Assembly (NCBI GenBank): GCA_049999805.1
Contig: JBNGIO010006356.1
Location: 202,416 to 261,653, forward strand
Source: Folioceros fuciformis
Taxonomy: Eukaryota > Anthocerotophyta > Anthocerotopsida > Anthocerotales
Length of the DNA stretch: 59,238 nt
Direction: 5' to 3'
This document shows, piece by piece, positions 12,797-24,029 of this stretch (position 1 is the stretch's first letter; the number at the start of each line of letters is the position of its first letter). The notes below the pieces were generated by a model. The model saw only the letters and a program-made list of their open reading frames with translations. It did no database searches and was not told the origin of the DNA. Both the position numbers and the translations under genes were made by a program.

Positions 12797-13312
12797 TCAC
12801 CGAGGCCGCTCGAGATCGGGCCTTGCATCTTCCACATGCTCCATCTCAGCGGCGTGGAAAGCGTTTGGAAATTGGCTTGCAATACGGGACTTGAGGTGCC
12901 TGTGGAATCGAAGCAGTGGAAACGTCACAATCAAGCTTTCCTCCACGCAAAGGTGCCCGAACACCAGTAGGGGAAGTGAGGGATGACCTAATCCGCTTGA
13001 AGATATGATCCAGGTCGGCCTTCATGGATGTGAGCATGCGAGTGTTTCTGGAGAAGTCGTTAACAACAGCCGCATAGCTGCGTTCCGAGAAGTCGTTGAA
13101 ATGAGACAGCACAGCGGTGCTATCCTGCAATCGTCCCAGTCTGCCATGCAAAGTCCAAGATGAGACAACAAAAAGAAGCAAGGAATGCATTTGATGCGAA
13201 CGCACATGAGCAGCTGCAGCTGTTTAACGCGGTCCACATCGCTGTCCTTCAACAAGCCCTGCAGCTGCTCGGCTGCTGATGCCGCTGCATCTCGCGCGGG
13301 ATCCGAAGCCAT
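12797..13312 (-). CDS. KXD1: KxDL motif protein, BORC/BLOC-1 subunit KXD1 homologue
   Basis: Three exons on the minus strand (13206-13312, 12988-13140, 12797-12899) join in phase to 120 residues. The exon 1/2 join gives LILGRLQDSTAVLSHFNDFSE, split here as LILGRLQD and STAVLSHFNDFSE, the conserved core of plant KxDL proteins. MKADLDHIFKRIR carries the defining K-x-D-L. Exon 3 reads HLKSRIASQFPNAF, matching the end of the family. In animals KXD1 is a small coiled-coil subunit of BORC, which positions lysosomes. The plant role is poorly known and probably endosomal or vacuolar. A single-frame reading would run through the second intron and give a wrong tail. It is transcribed away from the sulfurtransferase gene, with 76 bases between the two start codons. 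Confidence 0.93.
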
Positions 13313-13388
13313 CGCTAGGGTGGTGACATGAGGCAGCAGCTATTTCATGAATCGGTGCGTTTCAACCACTAACAAGTTTCGGCACGGT
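13313..13388. promoter_or_regulatory. compact divergent intergenic region of KXD1 and sulfurtransferase
   Basis: Only 76 bases separate the two predicted start codons. No TATA box is visible. A short upstream open frame starts at 13327 on the plus strand. Core promoter elements must lie here or inside the neighbouring first exons. Confidence 0.5.
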
Positions 13389-15142
13389 ATGGAAGTTCGT
13401 GTGTCGTCCTTGTCCGGTGCCTCTGGCACAGTTGTGCCTACATGCAGGCTACTTACGACTACCCGGCTGACGTGTTGCACTGGGGCCCATGGACCGCGCA
13501 AGTGCAATTTCGGTGAGTAGGTTGTCTCTGGTAGTGAATTCTCTAGCTTCACGATCGAGCAGGAGCTGAATTCATCGTTGTTACCAGGGAGAAAGCTTTC
13601 AGTCAGATGTGAGGCCGTCAGTCAGACCACGGATCCTGTAGTCTCCACAGACTGGCTCCACCAGCATTTGAGTAAGGCATGCATCCTGGACATTCGAGGT
13701 AGGTTGGAAAACCGCTTCTCCCGGATGCCCGTTGATGCGGATAAGGGTGGAGAATTTCACCGAGGGAACGATTCGGGCCGATGGCAGGAATTGTGGAGAC
13801 AACGAAGGGAAGCGAGGATGGGAGTGAGGAATCCAAGTACTTGGATTGCTACACAGAGTACCTGGAAGGTCATATTCCCGGTGCCGTGTTTTTCAACTGG
13901 GTGAGCTGCGGGTTCATCTCTCCAATTATTTACCAAATTACAGCGCAATGATGATGTCGTCTTGAAACCTGGCTGCTTTTCAGGTTAAGGATGCTGTGGA
14001 GTCCTCCGCAGTCCCTGTGCAGCTCATGACTGATAGTGAAAGGTTCGGTGCTGTGGTAAGATTTGTGAACGTCCTGCTGCGGATACTTTCCTGCGAACTT
14101 GGCAAACATGGTGATATTACTTCATGTCATCTGCTAAGATGGAAGCGAAGGGAGTATCGACAGACAAACCTGTGGTCGTTTATGACCGAGGTGATGGACT
14201 CCTTGCTCCGAGACTATGGTGGTCCTTAGTCAGGCATGGTCACCCGGACGTGCGAGTGCTTGATGGGGGCTACAGAAAGGTGAGGTGAGGTTTCACTTTC
14301 ATGCCCTCTTGGCTGCTTTCATGTGCAGGAAGCTTGGTTTCTTTATCCTGAGGCCGTTCTCACTTTCTGGTTCAGTGGGAAGAAGAGGGACGGGAAACCG
14401 AACTCTATGAACCTTGCACTCTAAAGGTGACAATGAGTAGTCATAGAAAAAATGTTTCTTGCTACACAGAGAATGAGAGCAATCTTGTAACAAGAGAAGC
14501 ATGTCATGACCAGATCTTCGCAGACTACGATGCGTCAGCAGCAAGACCTTCCCATGTGGCAACTTGGGAGGACGTGCTGCAATCCTTACCTCCTCATCCA
14601 AACACCCGGCCTTCGGAAGCTCGTGTGTTAGTGGATGCAAGAGACACAAACCAGCACCGTGGTTTAACACGAAGGGCTGTCCGTGGAGGAAGGATACCAG
14701 GCTCAGTCAGCATTCCCCGCAGGGTAAGCACCCCATCTGCCCTCCAAGCTTTCTTGCATCTTGGCACTGCATGCATACTAAGATGCCCATGTGCAGGAAC
14801 TGCTGCACCCCGACGGAACATTCAAGTCTGCATCAGAACAACTAGAAGTATTCCTAAAAGCTGGTCTGGATCCAACAAGCCCCCGTAAAGTAGTGAGTGA
14901 CACATTTCTCCTTCTCCCGGCTCCCCTCCACCCTCTCCTCCTCCTCCCTCTCCTCCTCCTCCCTTGCACCAACTGACAAGCTCCGTTTCCAGATCGCATA
15001 CTGCAACGGTGGAGTCGCGTCATGCTCGGTGCTGTTGGCCTGGCACCGCATCGGAGGCAGGGGGGAGGCAGCAAACTACGATGGAAGCTGGAACGAGTGG
15101 GGCAATAGGCTGGACTTGCCTGTCGAGACCATCAATGCTTGA
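13389..15142 (+). CDS. thiosulfate/3-mercaptopyruvate sulfurtransferase, two rhodanese domains
   Basis: Eight exons (13389-13512, 13588-13698, 13788-13900, 13984-14055, 14139-14279, 14376-14723, 14797-14892, 14993-15142) close in phase to 384 residues. The family moves sulfur from thiosulfate or 3-mercaptopyruvate to thiols or cyanide (Arabidopsis STR1/STR2). The first rhodanese domain runs from DPVVSTDWLHQHL through GHIPGAVFF to VRVLDGGYRKW. The second has RVLVDARD, RGGRIPGSVSIP-like residues and the active loop CNGGVASC with Cys339, ending YDGSWNEWG. The first 55 or so residues are rich in Ser, Thr and Arg and poor in acids, as in an organelle transit peptide. The start at 13389 was chosen because exon 1 then ends in the phase needed by the acceptor at 13587. 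An alternative start at 13442 with a later acceptor also fits. The active loop differs from the CGTGVTAC of typical plant mercaptopyruvate enzymes. Confidence 0.9.
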
Positions 15143-15775
15143 AGTATGTACTGTGCTACACACATGGATACACAGATATGTACATATGTGCATGATGTAC
15201 GTGCAACACGCGGGAAAGGCTTGGAGTCCTGGATGCCTTGATGAACATTTGTGCAGGCGTTCAGCGGAGAGTAATGGATTCTTTAGGGCCGAGTGACAGG
15301 TAGCCGGCTGTTATTGGGGGACGTTGTACAAGTCTTGAGAAATGGGATGTGGTTAAATGTGCTCGGGTCTCCATTACCGAGGTGGATGGTATATGATGGT
15401 GGCAAGGCCACTTGGCAGCAGCGTCGACACGCTTTCTTAGCCAAATAACGTGAAGTTCCGCTAGGGCTAGTTTCAGTACTGTCTGTACCCATATCTCGAT
15501 CCCTCTCCGTCTCATAAGGGTAGCAGGTGCAGAGGACAAAGTGCAAAACGTGTTGGCGTGTCGCTGCTTCTTCGCATCCTTGTGTGTGACATGACGACGG
15601 CGCTGTCGCTCCCTCCTCTTCTGACGAGGAGAGCAACATTCGGAAGGACTTGGGCTCCCGGTCTGAGGCGGCGATCGGAATGCCGTGAGGTCTAGGGCCA
15701 GGAAATAGGAGCGGCGGCGTGGGTTGGGTTTGGCGCTGCGTGCTTGTTCCTTCAGCGTGCGGCAGGGCAGGCAAG
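15143..15775. other. intergenic, upstream of GBPL3
   Basis: The 3' region of the sulfurtransferase and the promoter and leader of GBPL3. A minus-strand open frame spanning much of it resembles nothing known and is taken as chance. Confidence 0.5.
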
Positions 15776-18700
15776 ATGATGCACATGCTGGGAATCAGGG
15801 GCCGGGCCAAGGCGGAGGCTGGGCCTCCGAGTACGGCAGTGCAGGGGCAGGGGCTTGGACTGCAGCAGCAGCAGGATCCGTATGGGCAGCAGCAACAGGT
15901 TCAGGGCTCGGCGCATGCTCTCCGGCTCGTGTACTGCGACGACAAGGGCAAGTTCAAGATGGANNNNNNNNNNNNNNNNNNNNNNNNNNNNNNNNNNNNN
16001 NNNNNNNNNNNNNNNNNNNNNNNNNNNNNNNNNNNNNNNNNNNNNNNNNNNNNNNNNNNNNNNGCGGCAGGGCCCGGCAGGGTAAGAGCTTCATCTTGAA
16101 CCAGCTGCTGGGCCGGAGCAGCGGCTTCCAGGTGGCGGCCACGCACCGCCCCTGCACCAAGGGGCTGTGGATGTGGAGCACGCCGCTCAAAAGAAGCGCG
16201 CCGGACGGAAGTGAGTATAGCCTCGTGCTGCTTGACACCGAAGGCATTGATGCTTATGATCAGACGGGTACGTACAGCACTCAGATTTTCTCACTGGCGG
16301 TGCTGTTGTCCAGCATGTTTGTGTACAACCAGATGGGTGGGATCGACGAGGCCGCCCTGGACCGCCTGTCTCTGGTGACCGAGATGACCAAGCACATCCA
16401 GGTGCGCGCCTCCTCGGCCCCGGACTCCGCTGCCGAGCTGGGCCAGTTCTCCCCGCTCTTCCTTTGGCTGTTGCGGGACTTCTACCTAGACCTGACCGAG
16501 GACGGCCGGAGGATCACTCCCCGGGACTATCTCGAGTCCGCCCTACAGCCCATGCCGGGCTCCGGCAAGGCCATCGCTGCCAAGAATGAGATCCGGGACT
16601 CCATCCGCGCCCTCTTTCCGGTGCGGGACTGCTTCACCTTAGTGCGCCCGCTGAATGATGAGCGGGACTTGCAGCGGCTTGACCAGATCCCAATGGAGCG
16701 TATGCGGCCCGAGTTCCGGGCCGGGCTGGACGCCCTCACCAGGTTCATTTTCCAGCGGGCTCGCCCCAAGCAGGTCGGCTCCACTGTCATGACGGGCCCC
16801 GTTCTGGCGCTTCTCACGCAGTCCTTCCTGGATGCCATCAACAACGGTGCGGTGCCCACAATCTCCACCTCCTGGCAGAGCGTGGAGGAAACGGAGTGTC
16901 GGCGGGCACACGACTCCGCCGTTGCTGTTTACGCGGCGATATTCGGCGCTCCAGCTGCAGCCGACGAGGGGGCTCTGCTTGAGGCTCACGACAGGGCTCT
17001 GCAGGCTGCCGTGGAGGCTTACAGTGGCGATGCTGTAGGGCTGGGTGTCACCAGGAGCAAGTACGAGCGGATGCTGCAGGCGGAGCTCAAGAAGAGGTTC
17101 CATGAGTACAGGCTGAAGGTGTCCATGGAGGCAGAGCTCATGTGCGTGAAGGCTGTGGGGGACATGGAGGAGGGCCTTCGGGCGGTCTGCCAGTCTCCGC
17201 ACGCTACTTTTGAGCAGGTTGTGGAAACGATGGCAGCACAGGCAGCCAAGTACGAGGCCGCGGCTTCTGGGCCCAGGAAGTGGCAGAAGCTGGCAGGCTT
17301 CGTGCAGAGGAGCCTGGAGGGGCCGGTGTTAGATTTCGTCAAGCGGGGCGGGGATAAGGCTGCGGCGGATTATGCTGCATTGAGCTTGAAGTATCGGAGC
17401 CTGGAGGATCGGTTGCAGTATACTGAGAGGCAGGCGGAGGCGGCGTCTAAGGACTTGCAGGAGTGGAAGCGGCGGTACGAGGCGGCCATGCTGGATTACA
17501 GGACTTCGAGTGAGAAGGCTTCTGTCTTGTACTCTACTTTGCAGAAGAAGCACAGTGCGCTGGAGGAGCGCGGGGCGAGTCTAGCGCAGCAGCTCGAGGC
17601 GGCGTTGAGGGATGCTGCGGAGTGGAGGAGTAAGTACGAGAGCTTTGCAGCGGAGAAGAGGGTGTTTGATGAGAGGTTCGGCTCCGAGCTCGGGGCTTTG
17701 CAGAGCAAGTGCACCGCGGCTGAGGCGAGGCTAGTGGCAGCTAGGGAACAGGCTGAGTCTGCCAAGGAGGAGGCTGCGGAGTGGAAGCGGAAGCATGAGG
17801 CGGCCGCGGCCGAGGCCAAGGTGGCTGTGGAGAAGGCGAACTCGCTGCGTGAGAGGGCTGGGAAGCAGGCGCAGCAGCGGGAGGATACGCTGCGTGGGGA
17901 GTTCGCTGCAAGCATCACGCAAAAGGATGCCGAGGTGCGGGAGATGCAGAGACAGGTAGAGGCGGGGGAGCGGAGGATTGCGGAGCTCACCTCTCGGTTG
18001 AAGGAACAGGAGGCTAGGGACAGTACGCATGTCGGGGAGTTGGAGGCGCTGAAGGCGGAGCATAGGACGCTGCAGATCACTTTGGAGGCTGCTAGGACGA
18101 CGGCCCTGGGGTTGGAGAAGGAGATGGAGGGGCTAAGGCAAGGGAAGTTGCAGGCGGAGGAGAAGCTGTTGGTGGCTGTGAAGCGGTTGGAGGATGCGGA
18201 GCACGGCCATCGCACGGCTGAGCAGGAGTCTCGGAGGGCGGTAGAGGTGGCGGAGAGGGCCAAGGAGGATGCTGCCATTTTGGAGAGGGAGAAGCTGGAG
18301 GCGCAGAGGCTGGCAGCGGAGCGCCTGGCTCTCGTGGAGAGGGCCGAGAGGAGGTCTGAGGATCTGGAGAGGGAGAGGGAGAGTTTGGGGCAGGATATGG
18401 AGAAGCTGAGGTTCGCGGAGAGGGAGGCAGTGGCTAGGATCACGTCATTGGAGCGGAGGATAGAGGAGAGGGAAAGGGAACGAGAACGGGAGATGGAGCA
18501 GCTATTGCAGTCTTCGCATGAGCAGAGGGCGAACACGGTGGGAGTGCTGGAGGGGCTGCTGGCTAGCGAGAGGCTTGCTCGAGCGGAGGCCAACACGAGA
18601 GCGGAGTCTTTGTCCTTGCAGCTTCAGAACGTGCAGGGGAAGCTGGATATGATGCAGCAGGAGCTTACCCATACGCGATTGAATGAGTCCGAGCTCAGGT

Positions 18701-19092
18701 CTAGGTCCACATATCACACTGAGCCGGCTAGTGGAGTTGGCATTGCGTCTGCATCTCATGGCAAGCGCCAGAGAGCCGAGGATGTCCCACCTGCGGAAGA
18801 CATGGAGGTGGATGTGGTTACCCCTACACGGAAGAGGGCCAAGAGTGAGCACAATGTCGATAGTGGTAACAGTCTCATGCACACCACTGGAGATGGGGAC
18901 TCATGGGTAAAGCATGAGGAGGACAACTGCTCCAACGATTTCAGAGAGGTTAGCCTGTACAAAAAAATGACCATCTCCAAGCTAAAGCAAGCTCTCACTG
19001 AAGCCGGATTTGGAGATCAAGTGATAGCCCTTCGCAATGCTCCCAAGAAGGACTTTGTGGAGGCCTACGAGAAGCATGTACTGAACAAGTAA
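15776..19092 (+). CDS. GBPL3: guanylate-binding protein-like 3 (GBPL3), coding sequence broken by a gap
   Basis: The start at 15776 opens MMHMLGIRGRAK, then a Gln-rich stretch and LVYCDDKGKFKM, as at the start of Arabidopsis GBPL3. After a 100-N gap the frame resumes with the GTPase loop GRARQGKSF and runs to 19092 without a stop. The two sides are in different frames, which the unknown gap length (and perhaps an intron in it) explains. The GTPase domain continues with DTEGIDAYDQTGTYSTQ, SSMFVYNQMGGIDE and FLWLLRDFYLDL. A helical middle and a very long acidic-basic coiled coil follow. The tail has nuclear-localisation-like KRQRAED and TRKRAKSE, then SAP-like SKLKQALTEAGF. In Arabidopsis GBPL3 is a nuclear, dynamin-like GTPase that forms defence-activated condensates and also affects nuclear envelope and growth genes. 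About 20 residues before the P-loop are missing. This is an assembly break, not evidence of a pseudogene. Confidence 0.93.
15964..16063. other. assembly gap (100 N) inside GBPL3
   Basis: Exactly 100 N, a conventional placeholder. It removes the residues just before the P-loop of GBPL3. Unlike the other three gaps it has no repeat visible at its edges. Confidence 0.98.
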
Positions 19093-19772
19093 CACGTCCT
19101 CATTGTATGTGGTGGAGTTCTTCGTCAAACTCCCTCTGAAAGATTCGTTTGATAGACAAACCATCTGTAATTTTAACATTTCTTTTATTCACGAAATATA
19201 TATGCATATCGTGTCTGAATTGTGTATGTATATCTCACCTGCTTCCAGTTGGTTGTATGAAATAGACCCCCCAGGGCTTTCATTCCCGTCTTCTCCGGCT
19301 TTCACCAGCTCTCCACCGTACAATTGCGATAATGAATTCGAGACGGGACCCTGGGACGCGAGTTTCGTTGGCGTGGCTGGTATGCCGCTCAGCGAAATGT
19401 CTACAAACCTGTTGCGGCCACTTGTTCGACCCGAGTTCATCCTTCTGAAGGCATTCACAGGAAGTAACTCTCGTGTTGGCATTCCAGGGGTTGAAGCTAT
19501 TTGTGTTTGCTACGGCGTTCACTGCTTCATCTGCACAATCACGACACTACGCTGCTGGTATTTGCCTCTTCCAGACGCATCACATGTGAAGCCACTTGTG
19601 CATAGCTGAATACTGAAGCTTCGATCAGCACGTTTAGTCAGACGGTCTGCAGCCAGAAGAGTTGGCCAAACCTATCATAGAAGGTCTTGCTTCCTGACTA
19701 GTCAACTGATCAATGCAGGTGTTGTCGTTCTTGATCCACTTTCAAGGCTTTGATACGTGAATGTGTGTGCAG
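19093..19772. other. GBPL3 3' region, possibly unseen upstream exons
   Basis: AT-richer just after the GBPL3 stop. Open frames on both strands around 19190-19600 do not match anything I know. Upstream exons of the next gene should lie here or be lost, but I could not place them with matching phase. Confidence 0.4.
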
Positions 19773-20357
19773 GTGAGAACCATGATCTGGAAGATCAATC
19801 GCGCCCTGGAGGTCCTGGCTTTATATCGCCAGGGTTCCTGCGCACTGTTGCTGTGCACTTTGCTGATGACTCCTGCAATATGTCCTGTTCGATCTGGCTT
19901 TCATACCTGAGTATCACTGGTGATCCGGATCAAGCGCCAGACGTCAAGTGGATGCAGATCAAACCTATTGTCACATTTCCCGTACAGATGCCCGGTAATT
20001 ACGTCCTCAGTGCTAGGTGTGACTCAACTTCAAATTGGAATTGCTTCCCAGGTATGCTGTCCTCCCAGCCACCCAAGGAGAAGCCTTGCATGCTAGTACC
20101 CAAGGGTGCCTCGCTCTATTGATTACACACATGTCCTCATTACAGAACCTTTGGAAATTCGTGAGAGAGTGGAAGTCATTCCAGCAAGTCACGAAATGTC
20201 CCTTGAACCGATACAACTGGGACAAATAGTCATCCGACCTTTCGATGACGCCATTGAGAAGATTGCTCAGAGGTGGTACTGGAGGCCAATTAAAATTGCT
20301 GGTGTCTTTCTTTCACAGTGGATCATTCTGCGCCTGATTTCTCGGCTCTCAGTCTGA
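19773..20357 (+). CDS. unidentified protein, two 3' exons (partial or decayed gene)
   Basis: Two exons (19773-20051 and 20146-20357) fit in phase across a GT/AG intron. They read ...SCSIWLSYLSITGDP, VTFPVQMPGNYVLSARCDS, then EPLEIRERVEVIP and GQIVIRPFDDAIEKIAQRW, ending at a stop at 20355. The sequence looks like a real protein with a beta-rich domain and four cysteines, and a hydrophobic stretch at the end (VFLSQWIILRLI). The first exon starts in mid-codon after an AG, so at least one upstream exon is missing from this call. I do not recognise the family. A decayed copy of the second exon lies at 21003-21140, which shows the gene took part in local duplication. It could itself be a truncated copy. 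Confidence 0.55.
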
Positions 20358-20599
20358 AACATCGTAAGGATCGGCAGGCGACTCTCCTCACTGGTTTTCA
20401 AAGGAGTGCAGTAACAGCCTGTTTCAAAGTTTGGAGCTAGAATAGGCTAGAATAGTCCCGATATGAAAAGACCCAGCGCCGAGCCCCTTTGCAATGAAGT
20501 CATTGCATCAGTCACCGTGGCTTTGGTCATGGGAGAAATGACATGCTACCGATAATCTGGCGTTTCCGAATTTTCTCCTGGTTTTAAATTTGTACCCGC

Positions 20600-21000
20600 T
20601 TGAAGGAGACGTATGCAAAGTGTGGCAGCTTTGGGGACACCCAGACCGTGTTTGATGGGCTTGGTGAGAAAGATGCGGTGACTTTGGAGTGCCATGATAA
20701 AAGGGTATGCGCCGATGGGTCAAGTGCATGAGGCCTTGGGCTCTACAATGCCCCTCGAGTAGAGGGCATGGCGGTGTCGAATTCTGTCACTTTTGTGTCA
20801 GGCATGTGCACGTGTGGGTACTTAAGGTTTGGCAGATGGGAGGCAGCTTCTGTGCATATCAGAGAAGAAGGATATGCATAGGATGTGGTTGTAGCCAACA
20901 GTTTGGTGATCGTATATGCAAACTGTGGCAGCGTAGAAGGTGCTCAGGATCTGTTCGATGGAGTTGGCGAAACAATTTGGAGACATGGACTGCTGCCGAT
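20600..21000 (+). pseudogene. PPR relic A
   Basis: Reads as broken PLS-type PPR: TYAKCGSFGDTQTVFDGLGEKDAVT, given here as two pieces (TYAKCGSFGD, TQTVFDGLGEKDAVT), then fragments of SVTFV and VVVANSLVIVYANCGSVEGA in other frames. Several frameshifts and stops. It is closest to the repeats of the intact PPR gene at 27492-30914 and lies just downstream of minus-strand MYND gene 1. Confidence 0.85.
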
Positions 21001-21002
21001 GC

Positions 21003-21140
21003 ATCTTGGACAAAGTGTAATCGGACCGGCCAATGAGGCCGATGAGAGAAAGATTGTTGAACGGTGTTACCTGTTCAGGTGTATTAAAAATTGCTGGTAT
21101 CTTTATTTCACAGTGGATCAGTGCTGGCCTGATTTCTAGG
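21003..21140 (+). pseudogene. decayed copy of the 3' exon of the 19773-20357 gene
   Basis: GQSVIGPANEADERKIVERCY and the following bases align with GQIVIRPFDDAIEKIAQRWY at 20216-20345. The nucleotide match continues through AATTGCTGGT(A/G)TCTTT(A/C)TTTCACAGTGGATCA into TGATTTCT. The copy has extra bases that shift the frame and it ends early. It directly follows PPR relic A. Confidence 0.75.
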
Positions 21141-21253
21141 AAGACCCGGCAGGCCCTCACCGTTCTCAAGGTATTGTACTGTAACAACAGGTGAAGCAGC
21201 CAGGTGTGCGCTCCGGAAACACAGAGCAAGGAACATCTGTTGCCGCCGCATAG

Positions 21254-23732
21254 TTAATTATGTCTGTGCTCGTCTCCGGCTCTTGCTGCGAGTTGAGGCC
21301 TCTTCCTCACCTCCATAAACTTTGTCCGATGTTCATCAAGTGTGAACATAATGTGCATGTAGCACTCCTCAGGTGTGGTGATGGGAGCGAGAACCCCCTG
21401 CCACGCTTGCTTTGGTTCAGCCGTCGTTTCAGCGGCTTTACCCTCCGTTTTCTCCTGCTTTTGCGTCAAGGACACGCGGACAGGTTTAAGCACTGCTGTA
21501 GGAAGAGGAGTTCTGTAGGGCATGCATGGAAGGTCGACAGGCGAAGAAGAGACGGACGGCAACTCCCAACACTTTAGCTGTTGAAACTCTCTTATCTCCT
21601 CTTCCAGGAAAGCATCAGGCTGAAGAAATAGGTCCCCGAAAATATTGATGTCCAAAGCGTCGTACCGAGCGAGCCGGCCCAGCTTCTCTGTAAACTTGTC
21701 GGACTCAAACCTTGATACAAATTTTTGGAACAGCCAATCGGCAGCCTTCAAGTCCGGTGCCAGATACTCTTTGATGTCTTGCACTACTATCACTATACCG
21801 CCATCAACTAACAGACGGTGAAACCAACTTCTCCACAATAAGGTGTGGCTGATGTCTTCATCGGCCGAGCAATCTACCCGCGCGATATGAATAGATTTCG
21901 GGCCAGGCCCAAAGGCTATCAAGTCCTTCCAACAATCAACGCGCATGTCGTGATCGGTGAATTGAACTGATATCTTACATGCCCTGATCTTTGCAACAGC
22001 AGATAGGATGCGGCTTCGAATGTAGAAGTACAAACTTCCGTAGAGGTCGTTGCCAGGAACACCGTGATTCCTCCTGCCAGTAACATCTCTGCTTGTAACC
22101 TAGTAGAAGATGCACGGTTTCCACTTGTTAGGACTGCACAGCAGCCGGTTGCACTCCCAGAAAATTCACCTGTGAAAAGGGTAGACAACTCAAGAGGCAT
22201 GCCATTACCTGGAGGATAGGCCAGCCACATAGAGGTTCAAGCCGACCAGTTATCGCTGACCAGCCAACTCGAGGGTTGTCAATGGCTGACACTAGAGTAG
22301 GGTTGGGGAGGCAATGGTGGTTACCGTACGATTGAAATGCAAACGGCAGAAGCAGCCCCGTCTCACCAAACTTTTCCAGTGCAGAGTAATGTGCATCCGT
22401 CAAAAACCCATCCAGTCCATTCTTACGGTCATACTTTCCCAAAACCGCTTCCCGGCTTACAGCCTCAGGTTCGAAGCTTGGAAGTCCCATCTGTATCAAG
22501 TACTTGTACAACGCAATCCCATGCATATGGACAGACACGCTGGAACCCGAGCACTCAATCTGCTTCATCGTTACCGATACCAGCTCATCTTGTTCGCCGT
22601 CGAGCTTGACCATGTCGGTCTGTATATCCAGAATGTTACGGTCCGGTCCAAATATACATGATGGCGGTTGAAAGCTGTCACAATGTGCGGTGCTAGAAAC
22701 CGTGTTTAGAAGCTCAACGATGGTGTCCATGAGCAGCAGGTACTGGCTCGGAGTCAAGTCAGCAGAGTACCATACGGCAATCACTGCATCCACTGCACTG
22801 TCGTCGAGCTCACCGGATGCCATTCTCAGCAGTAGGGAGCACAAGATCAGGTTCCGTGCAAGGGCCTGGTCGTCAATCGTGTGGATAAATATCTGACAGT
22901 GTGATTCTTCCAGAGACTCTACATCAAGCTGGTGCAGGGTTTCGATGACGTTGTTCAGATCTACTACGTCCATGAGGAGTATCCGAAAAGGGTTTGGCAG
23001 ATGAGCATCTCCAACATTTCCCAATACTCCAAAAGCAGGAACGAAATCCCAGAGAAGCGCGGGATGGGGATGTGGCGTGTTGGGGTTATCACTTAGTGCC
23101 TGCCTCCTTGACGTGTCACGCTGGGACGCGTCTTGCAAAGCCCTTGCACATTCACCTTCATGCACCAGATCCCAGTGCGCTTTCCTGCACTCCTCACTGC
23201 AATATGCCACCAGCTCACAATGAGGGCACGGACGCCGCGCTGGCTGCCGGCAACACTTGCTGTACTGGGGACTCAGATTTGCACAGGGTAATCTCCCTGG
23301 TGACTCCAGAGACACGCCCGATCCGTAGCGGACGCGTTTGCCCGTAGCGTGTAGATGCTTGAGGAACTCCGAGAAGAAGATGGCCGGGTATATCCTTTGC
23401 GACAAGCAGAGCTTCGCTAAGGAGAGCAGGAACCTCCCGGTGCGTTGGCACCGAGCCTGCATTGCCTGAAGAGGGTGCGAGGAACCAGTCTTTGAATGTG
23501 CGCCGGCCTCCGCCGCATCCTCAAACTCCCCGGCTAATTCCTCACCTAGCTGAGGAAAGCGCTTCTCACACTCCCTCAACAGACATATGACCTTGGAGCT
23601 TGCTGGAAGAGGTTGAATTACATGTAACAAGTCGTTCAAGTCCGGCAACGGAACTGCTGTTTCCTGGAGTGTGGCCACCTTCAATGCATATGAGTACAAG
23701 AGGGCCCCCCACGAGATGTCACCGCAATCCAT
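21254..23732 (-). CDS. MYND zinc finger protein with DUF4470-like domain, copy 1
   Basis: Two exons (22209-23732 and 21254-22099) join in phase to 789 residues. About residues 150-210 form a MYND finger (KCCRQPARRPCPHCELVAYC ... CRKAHW ... HEGEC), a protein-binding zinc fold. It is followed by PAFGVLGNVGDAHLPNPFRI, LNNVIETLHQLD and QALARNLILCSLLL. These resemble the DUF4470 pattern (gcGD-R-N, then D-x-x-x-laRN-ll) of MYND proteins known mainly from fungi, animals and algae. The C-terminal half (RILSAVAKIRACKI, IHIARVDCS, LLVDGGIVIVV) recurs in copy 2. There is no SET domain, so it is not a SMYD methyltransferase. The biochemical role is unknown. Copy 2 at 24505-27162 shares the intron position and most of the sequence. 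Confidence 0.8.
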
Positions 23733-24029
23733 TGGCGCTCACAAGGAAATGCTTCGCCGTCCGCTCACGGAACGCACTAGGGCAGACACATGTCTCTGCC
23801 TGTACCGCTAGATGGAGACAAATCGAGACGCAGGCCTCAATTCCAGGTCTCTTCAATATGTGATTTCGAATTTGTGACAAGGTGGGGCTTCTTCCCTTGG
23901 TTGTTCTGACAGACGAAATCCTCCTGTGAGAATCGGGTGTAGGACTGCGAGACAGTGTTTCCTTTTGGGCACACGCATTTCTGGTTATCTCAGTTAACTC
24001 TGGGAACCTCATATTAGAAGGTCAGGTGT

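Noticed and set aside
10718-15142. A phenylpropanoid or sulfur metabolism gene cluster
   Set aside because: CAD and the sulfurtransferase act in unrelated pathways and are separated by KXD1.
17496-18596. 366-residue Ser/Ala-rich open frame on the minus strand
   Set aside because: It is the antisense of the GBPL3 coiled coil, whose Glu/Lys/Ala codons read as Ser/Leu/Ala on the other strand.
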